Shown: positions 1 through 9,120 of the stretch, one piece after another
Numbering within the stretch: the stretch's first letter is position 1
How the letters are laid out: each line of letters begins with the position of its first letter
Origin: JAPPLB01 sp965218555
GTDB lineage: Bacteria; Acidobacteriota; Terriglobia; Bryobacterales; UBA6623
Reading direction: 5' to 3'
Length of the DNA stretch: 64,000 nucleotides
NCBI GenBank assembly: GCA_965218555.1
Contig: OZ244625.1
Span: 2,170,001-2,234,000 of the forward strand
Program-made: the position numbers and the translations under genes
The notes under the pieces: model-generated
Seen by the model: the letters and a program-made list of their open reading frames with translations, nothing else
Told to the model about the DNA's origin: nothing
Databases searched by the model: none

Positions 1-372
1 GGTCGGAGCACGCGATACGACCGCCATGACCTCGTTGCATCGGATTGCGGTGCTCAATGCAGGGTCAGAGCTACACCTCTGCGCGCCAAGCGGCTCGCGC
101 CTCGCCCTGACGGTCCTGTCACGCACTTCGCCTCCCCCATGTGGTGAGAAATGCAGGCTGGAGAACGTGAGTTCGAGCGGCTGCGATGATAGCGTGCCGG
201 GCAAACAGGGTCAAGCGCTCATCACCAGCTCCGACCGGAGCCGGGGCCGTTCTACGGCGACCGGAGGCACGGAGAGCCGCCTTCCGGTGGGGTTCTGGCG
301 CGCCAGGTGCTGCCTGCACCAAGATCGCGACCACTCCGGGCGCCTCGCCACGGCACGCCTCCGCGGCTCACC
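1..372. other. Gene-free left edge
   Basis: No reading frame here looks like a real protein; the open frames are short, arginine/proline-rich and overlap one another. The stretch lies beyond the 3' end of a decayed transposase and may be element remnant or flank. A 17-base match to the palindromic repeat near 61.36 kb lies at 143-159 and is listed separately. No tRNA or clear terminator was seen. Confidence 0.5.
143..159. repeat. Half-copy of palindromic repeat
   Basis: The 17 bases GGTGAGAAATGCAGGCT are identical to the right arm of the hairpin at 61343-61380. The bases just upstream (CCCCATGT) are also close to the loop of that copy (CCCCACAT), but the matching left arm is missing. This looks like a degraded or half copy of a dispersed palindromic element. 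Only these two clear copies were noticed in the window. Confidence 0.5.
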
Positions 373-1599
373 CTAGGCGGGCACGGCTGCTCCCGATACG
401 CCCTGCCGCTTGGCCTCCGCCAGCGCTACCGCCTGCCGCGCCAACTCCCTCCAGGGATGCGTCCGAGCCGGCTTCGGCGTCCGCCTGGCCTGCTCCCGCT
501 TGGCCTTCTCCAGCGTGCGGTGCACGCTCTTCTCGTCATCCAGGGGCAGCGGCTGCGGCCCCTTGCGCAACAGCTTCGCTTCCAACTCGCGGCCCTGGTG
601 CAGCACCCGCAGCGTGGTGTCGTAGCCCGCGCACACCGTCACCGCCGCGTGCTGCAACCGGATACCCCTTCCCTTGCCCCTGGATCCCGTATGCGCCGCC
701 CTGGAACGTGAAGGTCAGGTTCTTCGACAACTTTCGCTCGTGCCATGGACACAGGATCCAGTCCAACTCGGCGGCCTCCCAGCCCACCTCCCGGTGCGCG
801 TCCTGCTCACTCCGCGGCGCTTGGCTGAAGCGCGCGTTGTAGTCCGCCCTGTAGTGCGGCAGAAAGGCGTTGGCGGCCTCGATGCTGTCTTCCAGTCCCC
901 CGCAAGCCGCAACTCCCGCGGCAAGCGCCCTTGCAGGGTCTGAAAAGCCCTTTCCACGCGCCCCTTCGCCGGCGGCGTGTTGGCAGGAATAGGCTGGATG
1001 TCGAGCGTCTGCAGCGCCCGCGTGAACTGCGTCCACTCGCCCTCGCGGTCCGGCCGGTTGACCCGCAAGATCGAGTGCTGGTCCGAGTACAATGCGACCG
1101 GCCGCCCGTGCCGCTCCAGGTACTCCCGCAGGGTCTGCATGTAGGCCTGCGTTGTCTCCGCCTCCCACAACCGCAACACCAGCAAACGGCTGGTCGCGTC
1201 GTCCACGAACGCGAGCCGCCGCGCCTGCGGCTGCCACAGACCTTCCTCGATCAGCCCCTGCCGCAGCGTCTCCACGCTCAGCCGGTAGCCGTGCACCTGG
1301 GTCAGCTTCTCGTGCGCCAGCGTTGGCGGAAAGTCCGCGTAGCGCTGCTCGACCGACTCCAGGATCTCGCGCCGCGTCGCCGCCGCGATCGCGTTGTTCG
1401 GCCGTCGGCCCCGCCAGCGCGCCGCCAGGCCCGCCGGCCCCGCCGGGCGGTAGCGCGCCGCCAAGCGCTTCACCTGCCGCTCCGTAACTCCCACACGCTC
1501 GGCCGCTGCCCGCTGCCGCATCCGCTTCTCCACCACGGCCGACACCACGCTCACCCGCTCCAACTCTTGCCCGCTCATCGCAACTACATCCCTCACCAT
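373..1599 (-). pseudogene. Decayed ISNCY-type transposase
   Basis: This is a DDE-integrase transposase of the ISNCY type. The N-terminus has the expected helix-turn-helix pattern (RMRQRAAAERVGVTERQVKR). The core motifs FVDDATSRL, ALYSDQHSILRVN and ANTPPAKGRVERAFQTLQ are all readable. Translation must change frame twice: near 890-900, where LRLAG should continue into SIEAANAFLPHYRADYNARF, and near 660-668, before LQHAAVTVCAGYDTTLRVL. In addition, the text jumps from GLWQPQARR straight to LAFVDDATSRL. Intact relatives carry roughly 35-45 more residues there, including the first catalytic Asp (QIDGS-type motif). The start at 1599 has GGAGG just upstream. Two frameshifts plus loss of a catalytic residue make it inactive. 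Family assignment is from remembered family patterns, not a search. Confidence 0.85.
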
Positions 1600-1630
1600 G
1601 TCCCCTCCGTCCCTCTATCCAGACCCAAAA

Positions 1631-1655
1631 GGGGACATTACCGCTTTGGCGCTAC
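1631..1655. repeat. Possible terminal inverted repeat of the ISNCY element
   Basis: GGGGACATTACCGCTTTGGC begins at 1631, upstream of the transposase start. Ends beginning GGGGACATT are usual in this kind of insertion sequence. No inverted partner (an AATGTCCCC-type end) was found in bases 1-372, so the other end is either lost or too diverged to recognise. Confidence 0.45.
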
Positions 1656-1716
1656 ATGCGATCCGATATTGTTGATCTTTCCCGGCGAATGAGAGATTCT
1701 ATGTAGTTTTCCTTTG

Positions 1717-2673
1717 ATGCGGGTCCGCCTGTTCTATCACGACCGTTGTTTTGACGGAGCTTGTTCGGCGGCTTTGTTCGCGGAGTTCTTTCGCCGCCGT
1801 TTCGATCCCGACGCTGACTTCATCCTGACCGGCCTGTTCCACCGAGCGGATCAGCTTTTCGATGAAGAGCTTTTCGACGGTGATGAAAACGTCATCGTCG
1901 ATTTCAAATACTCACCTTCTCCGAAGCTTACCTGGTGGTTCGATCACCACCAGAGCGCGTTTCTGTCTCCAGAGGATGGAGAGCACTTCGAGCGGGATAC
2001 CGGTGGAAAGAAGTTCTATGACCCGTCGTTCAAGTCATGCACGCGGTTCATCGCGACGATTGGTCAGCAGAAGTTCTCATTCGATCCGACGGGGCTTGAG
2101 GAACTGATTCGCTGGGCGGACGTCATTGACGGCGCCCAATACAGAGACGCTCGGGAAGCGGTTGAGATGGAGTCGGCGGCGATGAAGCTGACCCTCGTTC
2201 TCGAGGCGTCTAAAGAGAATCGCAGCAAGGAGATCATTCCTCTTCTCACCGAACATTCGCTGGACGAGATCATTGCCCTGCCTTGGGTAAGCGAGTGCTT
2301 CGAGACGCTCTTTCAGCGTCACATGGAGTCGATCGAGATCATCCGGGAGCGCGGAAAGCGAAGTGGCAATACGGTCTTCTTCGATCTGTCGGATACCGAC
2401 CATGGCGGATACAACAAATTCATTCCCTACTATCTGTTCCCTGAGTGTGTCTACACGGTAGCCGTTTCCGACGCCGGTTTCCGCACGAAGGTTTCGGTGG
2501 GCTCGAACCCTTGGGCTCCCAAGGAGCCTCGCCACAACCTCGCGACCATCTGTGAAAGCTACGGCGGCGGCGGCCACTCGCGAGTCGGTGCGATCAGCTA
2601 CGGGCCGCAAGAGCTGAACCGGGCTCGCCAGACAGCCCGGGAGATCGTCGGCAAGCTCTCAGCCACAGGCTAG
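1717..2673 (+). CDS. DHH-family phosphoesterase
   Basis: The protein is about 318 residues. It opens with a beta strand and an Asp motif (YHDRCFDGACSA, about residues 8-17), followed by VIVDF (D62) and WWFDHHQS (DHH at 76-78). Near residue 285 a glycine-rich GGGGHSRVGA motif matches the DHHA1 substrate-binding domain. This is the arrangement of DHH/DHHA1 phosphodiesterases such as nanoRNases, RecJ-like proteins and related enzymes that cleave short oligonucleotides or cyclic dinucleotides. Substrate cannot be told from sequence. ATG at 1717 is preferred over the TTG just before it; no strong ribosome binding site is visible. The gene stands alone between the decayed transposase and a convergent MFS gene. 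Confidence 0.8.
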   Translation: MRVRLFYHDRCFDGACSAALFAEFFRRRFDPDADFILTGLFHRADQLFDEELFDGDENVIVDFKYSPSPKLTWWFDHHQSAFLSPEDGEHFERDTGGKKFYDPSFKSCTRFIATIGQQKFSFDPTGLEELIRWADVIDGAQYRDAREAVEMESAAMKLTLVLEASKENRSKEIIPLLTEHSLDEIIALPWVSECFETLFQRHMESIEIIRERGKRSGNTVFFDLSDTDHGGYNKFIPYYLFPECVYTVAVSDAGFRTKVSVGSNPWAPKEPRHNLATICESYGGGGHSRVGAISYGPQELNRARQTAREIVGKLSATG

Positions 2674-2752
2674 GCTCTCCCGTCTCAGCGAGGCTCGTGC
2701 AGTCAGATCTGCAAGCCGCCGTCAAGCCGGACGGTACGGGCAGTCGCGATCT

Positions 2753-4009
2753 TCAGACCTCAATCCGCTCGATTCTTCGAATCAGCGCGAAGAGCGCCAC
2801 GAGCCCCAAAGCCGGCATCAGTCCGGCGGCCAGGAACACCGGCAAGTACGAAAAGCGGTCCACTACGTATCCGGTGGCGAGCATGAGGATCATGTTCATG
2901 ATTCCTTCGCCGAGGCCGGTCAGTCCGGCCAGCCGGGCGAGCACCCGAGTGGCGAACAGGTCACCGAGGGTTGCGATGTGCGTCGGGACGCTGATGGCGA
3001 TGCCGAAGGTCGCGAGGCAGATCAAGGCCATGGCCGTGACGGCGCTGGGCGCGAGGGGCACCGCCATGCTGCAAGCGCAGAGGGCGGCGCTTGTGAGGAA
3101 GGCCGTCTTGCGGGCACGGTCGGTCGGCCAGCCCCTGGCGATCAAGTGGCCGGAGAACCAGCCACCCGCCAAGTTGCCGAGACCCGCGAAGAGAAAGGGA
3201 ATTCCGGCGGTCCAGCCGATCTCCTCCATGCTGAAGCCCCGCTCGCGGCGCAGGTATTCGGGCAGCCAATACCAGTAGAAGTGGACGACGGGGCCGCCCA
3301 GTGCGCGAATCAGGATGGCGCCCCAGACGTGCCGGATTCGCAGCAGGAGCAGAAATGAGGTTCGTTGTTGAGCCGCGGCTGGGGCGGGCTGCGTTGTACG
3401 GGCGCGGTAGAAGGCGAGCCAGGGGATAATCCACAGCAGGCCCAGGGCGCTCGGGATGATGAAGGTCATCCGCCAGCCGAAGTGCGAGCCGAGCGGGACG
3501 ATCAGCATGGGAGCGAGAAAAGCCCCGGCCACGGTTCCGCTGTTGAAAATGCCGCCCGCGAGGGCTCGCTCTCTGATCGGGAACCACTGTGAGATGACTT
3601 TGATGCCTCCGGAGTAATTGCCGCACTCCCCCGCTCCCAAAAAGAAGCGAAAGATCCTCAGGTGCCACAGGTTCCGCGCGACGGCGTGGAGACCGTTGGC
3701 GACCGACCAGACGAACATGATGAGCGGCAGGGCGAAGCGGACCCCCTTGCGGTCGATCATCCAGCCCACCGGGTATTGAAACAGCGTCAGCCCCAGCAGG
3801 AAGGCGAAGAGGATCTGGGAGTAGTCCGTGTTGGTCAGGCCCAACTCGTCTCGAATCACGGGAGCCATTACGGAAAGAACCTGCCGGTCGATCAGGTTGA
3901 TCATGATCGAGAGGAAAAGCAGGAAGAGGATGCCCCAGCGCTTGGGCGAGGGCTGGTTGTCGACGGTTGAGGATCCGCCTGGCTCGTTTGTCGGGGAAGG
4001 TACGGTCAT
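2753..4009 (-). CDS. MFS transporter (ACS/hexuronate-like)
   Basis: A 418-residue membrane protein with about 12 hydrophobic segments. Segment 1 carries the MINLIDRQVLSVMAP pattern typical of the anion:cation symporter branch (ExuT-like), and the loop motif GWMIDRKGVR between helices 2 and 3 is the MFS signature. It probably imports a sugar acid or similar organic anion by proton or sodium symport. The gene is divergent from the NagB-like gene at 4094 with 84 bases between the starts, so the two may share a control region. Substrate is inferred from subfamily resemblance and from neighbouring sugar-handling genes. Confidence 0.8.
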   Translation of the reverse strand: MTVPSPTNEPGGSSTVDNQPSPKRWGILFLLFLSIMINLIDRQVLSVMAPVIRDELGLTNTDYSQILFAFLLGLTLFQYPVGWMIDRKGVRFALPLIMFVWSVANGLHAVARNLWHLRIFRFFLGAGECGNYSGGIKVISQWFPIRERALAGGIFNSGTVAGAFLAPMLIVPLGSHFGWRMTFIIPSALGLLWIIPWLAFYRARTTQPAPAAAQQRTSFLLLLRIRHVWGAILIRALGGPVVHFYWYWLPEYLRRERGFSMEEIGWTAGIPFLFAGLGNLAGGWFSGHLIARGWPTDRARKTAFLTSAALCACSMAVPLAPSAVTAMALICLATFGIAISVPTHIATLGDLFATRVLARLAGLTGLGEGIMNMILMLATGYVVDRFSYLPVFLAAGLMPALGLVALFALIRRIERIEV

Positions 4010-4093
4010 GAGGATAGGTGACAGCTTAGCCGAAACCGGCGGCGGAGCGTCCGGTTCGGAAAGGCAGGTCAGCTACGATAGACGTTCCGAGCC

Positions 4094-4948
4094 ATGAGTG
4101 GGCAGCAAGAGTTGATGCGGGTTTCGGTGGAAGACCTGCGCGCGCGGGCGCGGACGCCTTTCCGGCTATTGCCGGACACGAAGACTCTGCTCCACCATTT
4201 CGCACGCTCGATCGCGGACGAGGTTCAATCCCGGAACGAGCGTGGCGAGCCGAGCCGTTTGATTCTGCCGGTGGGACCCACGAAGCACTACCCTCTGCTC
4301 GTCGAGATCACGAATCGCGAGCGGATCAGTTGGCGTGACGTCCATGTGTTCCAGATGGACGAGTTTCTGGACTGGCAGGGGCGGCTCGTCCCGGAGAGCC
4401 ATCCGCTGAGCTTTGTGGGCTTCATGCGCCGCGAGTTGTTCGGGCAGATCGATCCCGCTTTGCGGATTCCTGAGGAGCAATATTACTTTCCGCATCCGTT
4501 TCGGCCGGATGAGATTTCCGAACGGATCGAAAAAGTCGGCGGGGTCGATTGCTGTTACGGTGGGATCGGTTACCACGGCCACGTGGCCTTCAACGAGCCT
4601 CCGATCTCCCGCTGGCGGGGCATCAGAGTGGATGAACTCAGGAATTCGCTCACACGTGTCGTCCCACTGGCGGACGATTCGATTCTTGTGCAGAGCATTC
4701 ACTGTTCCGGGGGAGATTCCTCGGCGATTCCGCCGATGGCGGTGACGCTGGGGATGAAGGATATTTTGAGCGCCCGCAAGATTCGGCTCTACCTGGCGGC
4801 CGGCGAGCGTCACCGCGCCGTCTTCCGGGTCGCAGTGGCGTGTGACGTGATGACGGACTATCCCGCGACGCTGGTGCAAGGCCACCGTGACGCGGAGATT
4901 CTGACGGACGAGGCGACGGCCCGGCCGATTGAGTTGGGGCTGGGATGA
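4094..4948 (+). CDS. Glucosamine-6-phosphate deaminase-like protein
   Basis: A 284-residue member of the NagB/RpiA-fold family. Visible motifs are a phosphate-loop-like LILPVGPTKHYP, HVFQMDEFLD (matching the NagB catalytic Asp72 region) and GIGYHGHVAFNEPP (residues 157-170). In classical NagB this last motif is GxGxDGHIAFNEP, with Asp141, His143 and Glu148 in the active site. Here the Asp position is His161, while His163 and Glu168 are kept. The protein may therefore catalyse a related sugar-phosphate isomerisation or deamination rather than the textbook reaction. It heads a same-strand run with a sugar isomerase and a secreted cytochrome module, and is divergent from an MFS transporter. Confidence 0.7.
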   Translation: MSGQQELMRVSVEDLRARARTPFRLLPDTKTLLHHFARSIADEVQSRNERGEPSRLILPVGPTKHYPLLVEITNRERISWRDVHVFQMDEFLDWQGRLVPESHPLSFVGFMRRELFGQIDPALRIPEEQYYFPHPFRPDEISERIEKVGGVDCCYGGIGYHGHVAFNEPPISRWRGIRVDELRNSLTRVVPLADDSILVQSIHCSGGDSSAIPPMAVTLGMKDILSARKIRLYLAAGERHRAVFRVAVACDVMTDYPATLVQGHRDAEILTDEATARPIELGLG

Positions 4949-5004
4949 TCCGGGCCGGCAGCCCGTGACTTGATATCATGCGAGCGATCTTGGAGGGTTC
5001 CCCA

Positions 5005-5859
5005 ATGGACCGACGGAGTCTGATTGCCGGCATGGCCATCGCAGCGGCTGAGCGATTGTCGGCGTTCTCGGCCGCGGCGGGCACGGGCGTGCAGAAGTCG
5101 ATTCTCATCTCGATGCTGCCCAAGGAACTGTCTTATCTCGATCGTTTCAAGCTGGCCGTCGATGTGGGTTTCAACCTGATGGAGGTGCGGTCGCTGCAAG
5201 ACGACGCCGAGGCCGCCAAGATCAAAGATGCCGCCGACAAAGCCGGGCTGCGGATTCACTCGGTGATGAACGGAATCCATTGGCGATATCCGCTGTCGAG
5301 CCCGATTGCATCAGAGGTCGAAGTAAGCATGGCCGGGATGCGCCGTTCATTACGGCAAGCGAAACTCTACGGCGCGGGAGCGGTGCTGCTCGTGCCTGCC
5401 GTAGTTCGAGACGACACGACCTACGAGCAGGCCTGGGAGCGTTCCAACAAGCAGATCCGCATCCTCATCCCCGAAGCCGAGAAACTGGGCATCACGATCG
5501 CGGTCGAAGAGGTGTGGAACAAGTTTCTTCTCACAGCGCGGGACTTCAATCAGTTCATCGACGACTTCGAAAGCACCGTGGTGCAAGCCTATTTCGACGT
5601 CGGCAACATCGTTCACTACGGCGTGCCGCAGCATTGGATTCGCCAACTGGGCAAGCGGATCGTGCGGGTTCACCTCAAGGACTACATACGGCAGACGCGG
5701 CAGTTCGTGAATCTGGGTGACGGCGATGTGAACTGGCCGGCGGTTCGCGGCGCTCTCACCGACATCGGTTACACGGGGCCGGCTACGCTGGAGATCAAAG
5801 GCGGCGACCGTTCGTACCTTGAGGAAGTGAGCGATCGCGTCGACCGCTTGCTCGGTTGA
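5005..5859 (+). CDS. Sugar phosphate isomerase/epimerase, exported
   Basis: A TIM-barrel protein of the AP endonuclease family 2/xylose isomerase-like superfamily. The start at 5005 is chosen because GGAGGG lies about 8 bases upstream and the protein then begins MDRRSLIAGMAIAAAERLSA, a twin-arginine-like export signal. Metal-ligand and barrel motifs are visible: AVEEVWNKF, VQAYFDVGN, RVHLKDYI and TLEIKGGD. Members interconvert keto and aldo sugars or epimerise them using a divalent metal. It lies 56 bases after the NagB-like gene and 22 before the DUF1549/DUF1553 gene, suggesting one transcription unit. The substrate is unknown. Confidence 0.8.
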   Translation: MDRRSLIAGMAIAAAERLSAFSAAAGTGVQKSILISMLPKELSYLDRFKLAVDVGFNLMEVRSLQDDAEAAKIKDAADKAGLRIHSVMNGIHWRYPLSSPIASEVEVSMAGMRRSLRQAKLYGAGAVLLVPAVVRDDTTYEQAWERSNKQIRILIPEAEKLGITIAVEEVWNKFLLTARDFNQFIDDFESTVVQAYFDVGNIVHYGVPQHWIRQLGKRIVRVHLKDYIRQTRQFVNLGDGDVNWPAVRGALTDIGYTGPATLEIKGGDRSYLEEVSDRVDRLLG

Positions 5860-5881
5860 GCCGGTGGGATGGAGGCATCTG

Positions 5882-8800
5882 ATGTTCGTGCTCTTCGCTG
5901 TGTCCGCCCTGCTGTTGACCGGGCTCGCAACGGCCCAAGGATCGGAGGGCGAGGAGTTCTTTGAGAAGAAGATCCGCCCCGTCCTGGCGACCCGCTGCTT
6001 CCTGTGCCACGGAGCGGATGCTCCTCAGGTTCAGGGCGGGCTGCTGCTCGACTCACGGCAGGGCGTGCTGACGGGCGGGAACTCCGGGCCGGCGGTCAAC
6101 CCCGGCGATCCGGACCGCAGCTTGCTGGTGCAGGCGCTGCGCTATGACGGCCGGTTGAAGATGCCGCCGGACGGGCCGCTCGGCCCCGAAGTGGTGCGGG
6201 ATTTCGAAGCATGGATTCGGATGGGCGCGCCCGACCCGCGGACCGGCGCCCTGGTAGAAACCGACCTGCTGCCCGCCGGGGCGCGCGAGCATTGGTCCTT
6301 CCAGCCACCGGAGATGCCGGAGCTTCCGGCCGTCGGCAAGCAGGATTGGGTCCGCAACCCGATCGACCGTTTCATTCTCGCCAAGCTGGAAGAAAAGGGC
6401 ATCGAGCCGTCGCCGGAAGCGGATAGACGGACGCTGATTCGACGGCTCGGCTACGACCTGACGGGGCTGCCGCCTACCTGGGAAGAAGTGGAATCGTTTC
6501 TTGCCGACGAATCGCCCGACGCTTACGAGAAGGTGGTCAATCGCCTGCTTGGATCTCAGAGCTACGGTGAGCGCTGGGCGCGTCATTGGATGGACGTGTC
6601 GCGCTACTCGGACTCCTACGACGGCTCGCGGCGCTTCGCCTTTGCGTATACGTATCGCGACTGGCTGATTCGCGCTTTCAACGAAGACATGCCGTACGAC
6701 GAGTTCGTGCGCAAGCAGATTGCTGCGGATTTGCTCCCCAAACGCGACAAGCGGGATCTCGCGGCCCTTGGTTTCGTGACGCTCGGGCGCAGCGTTCCCA
6801 AGGGCGAGCACGACATGATCGATGACCGGATCGACGCAATTACGCGCGGCTTTCTGGGCCTGACGGTCACCTGCGCGCGTTGCCACGATCATAAGTTCGA
6901 CCCGATCCTCACGCGGGAGTATTATGCGCTCTACGGTGTGATCAAGAACTCCCCCGAGCCGACCGAGTACCCGCTCGTTGCCAAAGAGGATCCGCACGAT
7001 CCGCTCACTCGGCAGTACCGTCAAGGGATGGAGCAAAGGCTCAAAGCGATCGACGATTTCATCACGAAGCGCCATGCCGAGTTGGTTGCCGAGTTCCGCA
7101 CGGCTGACTGGTTGGGTCGCTATCTGCTGGCGGCCGACAAGGCGTCGAAGTTCAGCAACACGCAGATCGAGCGACTGTCCAGTGAGCGCGACTACAACTT
7201 GTTCGTTCTAAGACGTTGGCGGGATTACCTGAACCGTCTTCGCGAGAGGGATGATCCGGTCTTCGCGACATGGCGGGCATATGCCGAGCTTGACGGCGAG
7301 CATTTCGCGGAAGCAGCCGCCAGGGTTGCGCCCGTCGGGAACGAGCAGGTCCGAGCAAGTTTTGAGGCGAGTCCTCCGGCTTCGATGGGCGAAGTGGCCG
7401 CGCGCTACGGCAAGCTGCTGGCCGAGCGGGATCGGCCCGAGCCTTACGGCGACCCCGAGCAGGAAGCGCTGCGGCTTGTGTTGCGGGCCGAGGGCGCGCC
7501 GACGAACGTCAAGCAAGAGGACTTCGTTGAGATTCGCGGTCCGGGCGGGGATGCGAACATCATCCGGGCTCTGACCCGAGCCGTGCGTGCGTGGCAGGCG
7601 GAGTGCGCCTACCGAGGACTCACGCCGCGGGCGATGGCGATCGAAGACGCCGCTCGTCCCGAGCCGGCTTACGTTTTCGTGCGGGGGAATCACAACAATC
7701 CGGGCGCGGAGGCGCCGCGGCGGTTCCTGGCGGTGCTCTCCGAAGACCCGAAACCGTTTGACGCCGGCAGCGGACGGCTGGCGGTGGCCGAGGCGATCGC
7801 CGCTCGGTCGAATCCATTGACCGCGCGAGTGATCGTCAATCGAGTTTGGGCTTGGCGCTTCGGCAGAGGCCTGGTCGAGACGACGAGCGACTTTGGGACG
7901 CGAGGAGAGCCGCCGACGGATCCCGGATTGCTCGACGATCTGGCTCGTCGCTTCATGAACGAGGGCTGGTCGCTCAAGCAACTGCACCGCTGGATGGTGC
8001 TCTCAAGCACCTACCGGCAAGCGAGCGGAGACCGCCCGGCAGCGCGTGCAAAAGATCCCGAAAACAGGTTGCTCTGGCGGATGCATCGACGGCGATTGGA
8101 CTTTGAAGCGTTGCGCGATTCGATGCTGGCGGTGACGGGTCGGCTTGATCCGGATGTAGGCGGATTGCCCTTCTCGCTCAAAGCACAGCCGGCGGTTCCA
8201 CGGCGGACCATCTATGCCTATCTCGAGCGTGGTCGGTTGCCGGGCGAGATGTACACGTTCGATTTCGCGAAGCCCGAGGCGCACCAATCGGAGCGCGTTC
8301 GAACGATCGTGCCGCAACAGGCGCTTTACCTGATGAACAGCCCTTTCGTGGCGGAGCAGGCGGCGCATCTGGCCGGACGGCGCGAGATTGACTCGCAGCC
8401 GACCGCGGAGGGGCGAGTCCGGTCATTGTATCGAATCGTCTATCAGCGCGAGCCCGGCGATTCGGAACTGAGGATGGGGCTGGAGCTGGCGGGCGGTCCC
8501 GCCTCGGGTATGGCTGTGCGTACTGCCCCCGGACCGTGGCGTTACGGTTCCGGGTCATTTGATGCCGCAAGCGAGCGGGTGAAGGGATTCAAGCCGTTCC
8601 GGTATTTCGAAGGGGGTCGCTGGCAACCCGCTTCGCTCCGGCCGCAGCCGGTCTTCGCGGGCCTGTCGTTGTCGGCCCAGGGAGGAGCCCCGGGCGGCAG
8701 TTCCGAGCTATTGGCGGTGCGCCGCTGGGAGGCGCCGAGTTCGGGGACCGCGAGCATCAGCGGCACTTTCAAGCATTCCTTTGTAGAGGAAAGAGAATGG

Positions 8801-9112
8801 AGTGACGGAGTGTGGGCCTGGATTGTGCATAGCCGCCTTGGGATTCTCGCCGAGGGCCTCGCTCGCAACGAAGAGTTCGAGCTGCGTGCGGAGAATATCG
8901 AAACCAGAGAAGGCGACACGATCGACTTTGTCGTCGGCTCCGGTGACGACATGGAAAGCGACGAGTTTGCGTGGGAGCCCGAGATTCGCATCGGTTCCGA
9001 TACGTGGAACGCGGCGGCGGACTTCCGAAGGCCCGAGCCGAAGGAGCTGGGCCGGTGGGCTCGTCTCGCTCAAGTGCTGCTGGCGGCGCACGAGTTCGCT
9101 TTTGTAGATTAG
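5882..9112 (+). CDS. Secreted DUF1549/DUF1553 cytochrome-type protein (PSCyt1-PSD1)
   Basis: A large protein of about 1076 residues. It begins with a signal peptide (MFVLFAVSALLLTGLATAQG), followed by a Planctomycete-type cytochrome c domain with one CxxCH heme motif (CFLCHG, about residues 39-44). A DUF1549 domain (DRFILAKLEEKGIEPSPEAD onwards) follows. The motif ARCHDHKFDPI supplies a second Cys/His pair. A DUF1553 domain (NPLTARVIVNRVWAWRFGRG) lies in the C-terminal half. ATG at 5882 is preferred because GGAGG sits 6 bases upstream. The family is always paired with a DUF1501 protein, as here (8 bases downstream). Biochemical function is unproven; a periplasmic redox role linked to polysaccharide breakdown is commonly supposed. 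Confidence 0.88.
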   Translation: MFVLFAVSALLLTGLATAQGSEGEEFFEKKIRPVLATRCFLCHGADAPQVQGGLLLDSRQGVLTGGNSGPAVNPGDPDRSLLVQALRYDGRLKMPPDGPLGPEVVRDFEAWIRMGAPDPRTGALVETDLLPAGAREHWSFQPPEMPELPAVGKQDWVRNPIDRFILAKLEEKGIEPSPEADRRTLIRRLGYDLTGLPPTWEEVESFLADESPDAYEKVVNRLLGSQSYGERWARHWMDVSRYSDSYDGSRRFAFAYTYRDWLIRAFNEDMPYDEFVRKQIAADLLPKRDKRDLAALGFVTLGRSVPKGEHDMIDDRIDAITRGFLGLTVTCARCHDHKFDPILTREYYALYGVIKNSPEPTEYPLVAKEDPHDPLTRQYRQGMEQRLKAIDDFITKRHAELVAEFRTADWLGRYLLAADKASKFSNTQIERLSSERDYNLFVLRRWRDYLNRLRERDDPVFATWRAYAELDGEHFAEAAARVAPVGNEQVRASFEASPPASMGEVAARYGKLLAERDRPEPYGDPEQEALRLVLRAEGAPTNVKQEDFVEIRGPGGDANIIRALTRAVRAWQAECAYRGLTPRAMAIEDAARPEPAYVFVRGNHNNPGAEAPRRFLAVLSEDPKPFDAGSGRLAVAEAIAARSNPLTARVIVNRVWAWRFGRGLVETTSDFGTRGEPPTDPGLLDDLARRFMNEGWSLKQLHRWMVLSSTYRQASGDRPAARAKDPENRLLWRMHRRRLDFEALRDSMLAVTGRLDPDVGGLPFSLKAQPAVPRRTIYAYLERGRLPGEMYTFDFAKPEAHQSERVRTIVPQQALYLMNSPFVAEQAAHLAGRREIDSQPTAEGRVRSLYRIVYQREPGDSELRMGLELAGGPASGMAVRTAPGPWRYGSGSFDAASERVKGFKPFRYFEGGRWQPASLRPQPVFAGLSLSAQGGAPGGSSELLAVRRWEAPSSGTASISGTFKHSFVEEREWSDGVWAWIVHSRLGILAEGLARNEEFELRAENIETREGDTIDFVVGSGDDMESDEFAWEPEIRIGSDTWNAAADFRRPEPKELGRWARLAQVLLAAHEFAFVD

Positions 9113-9120
9113 GAACGGGA

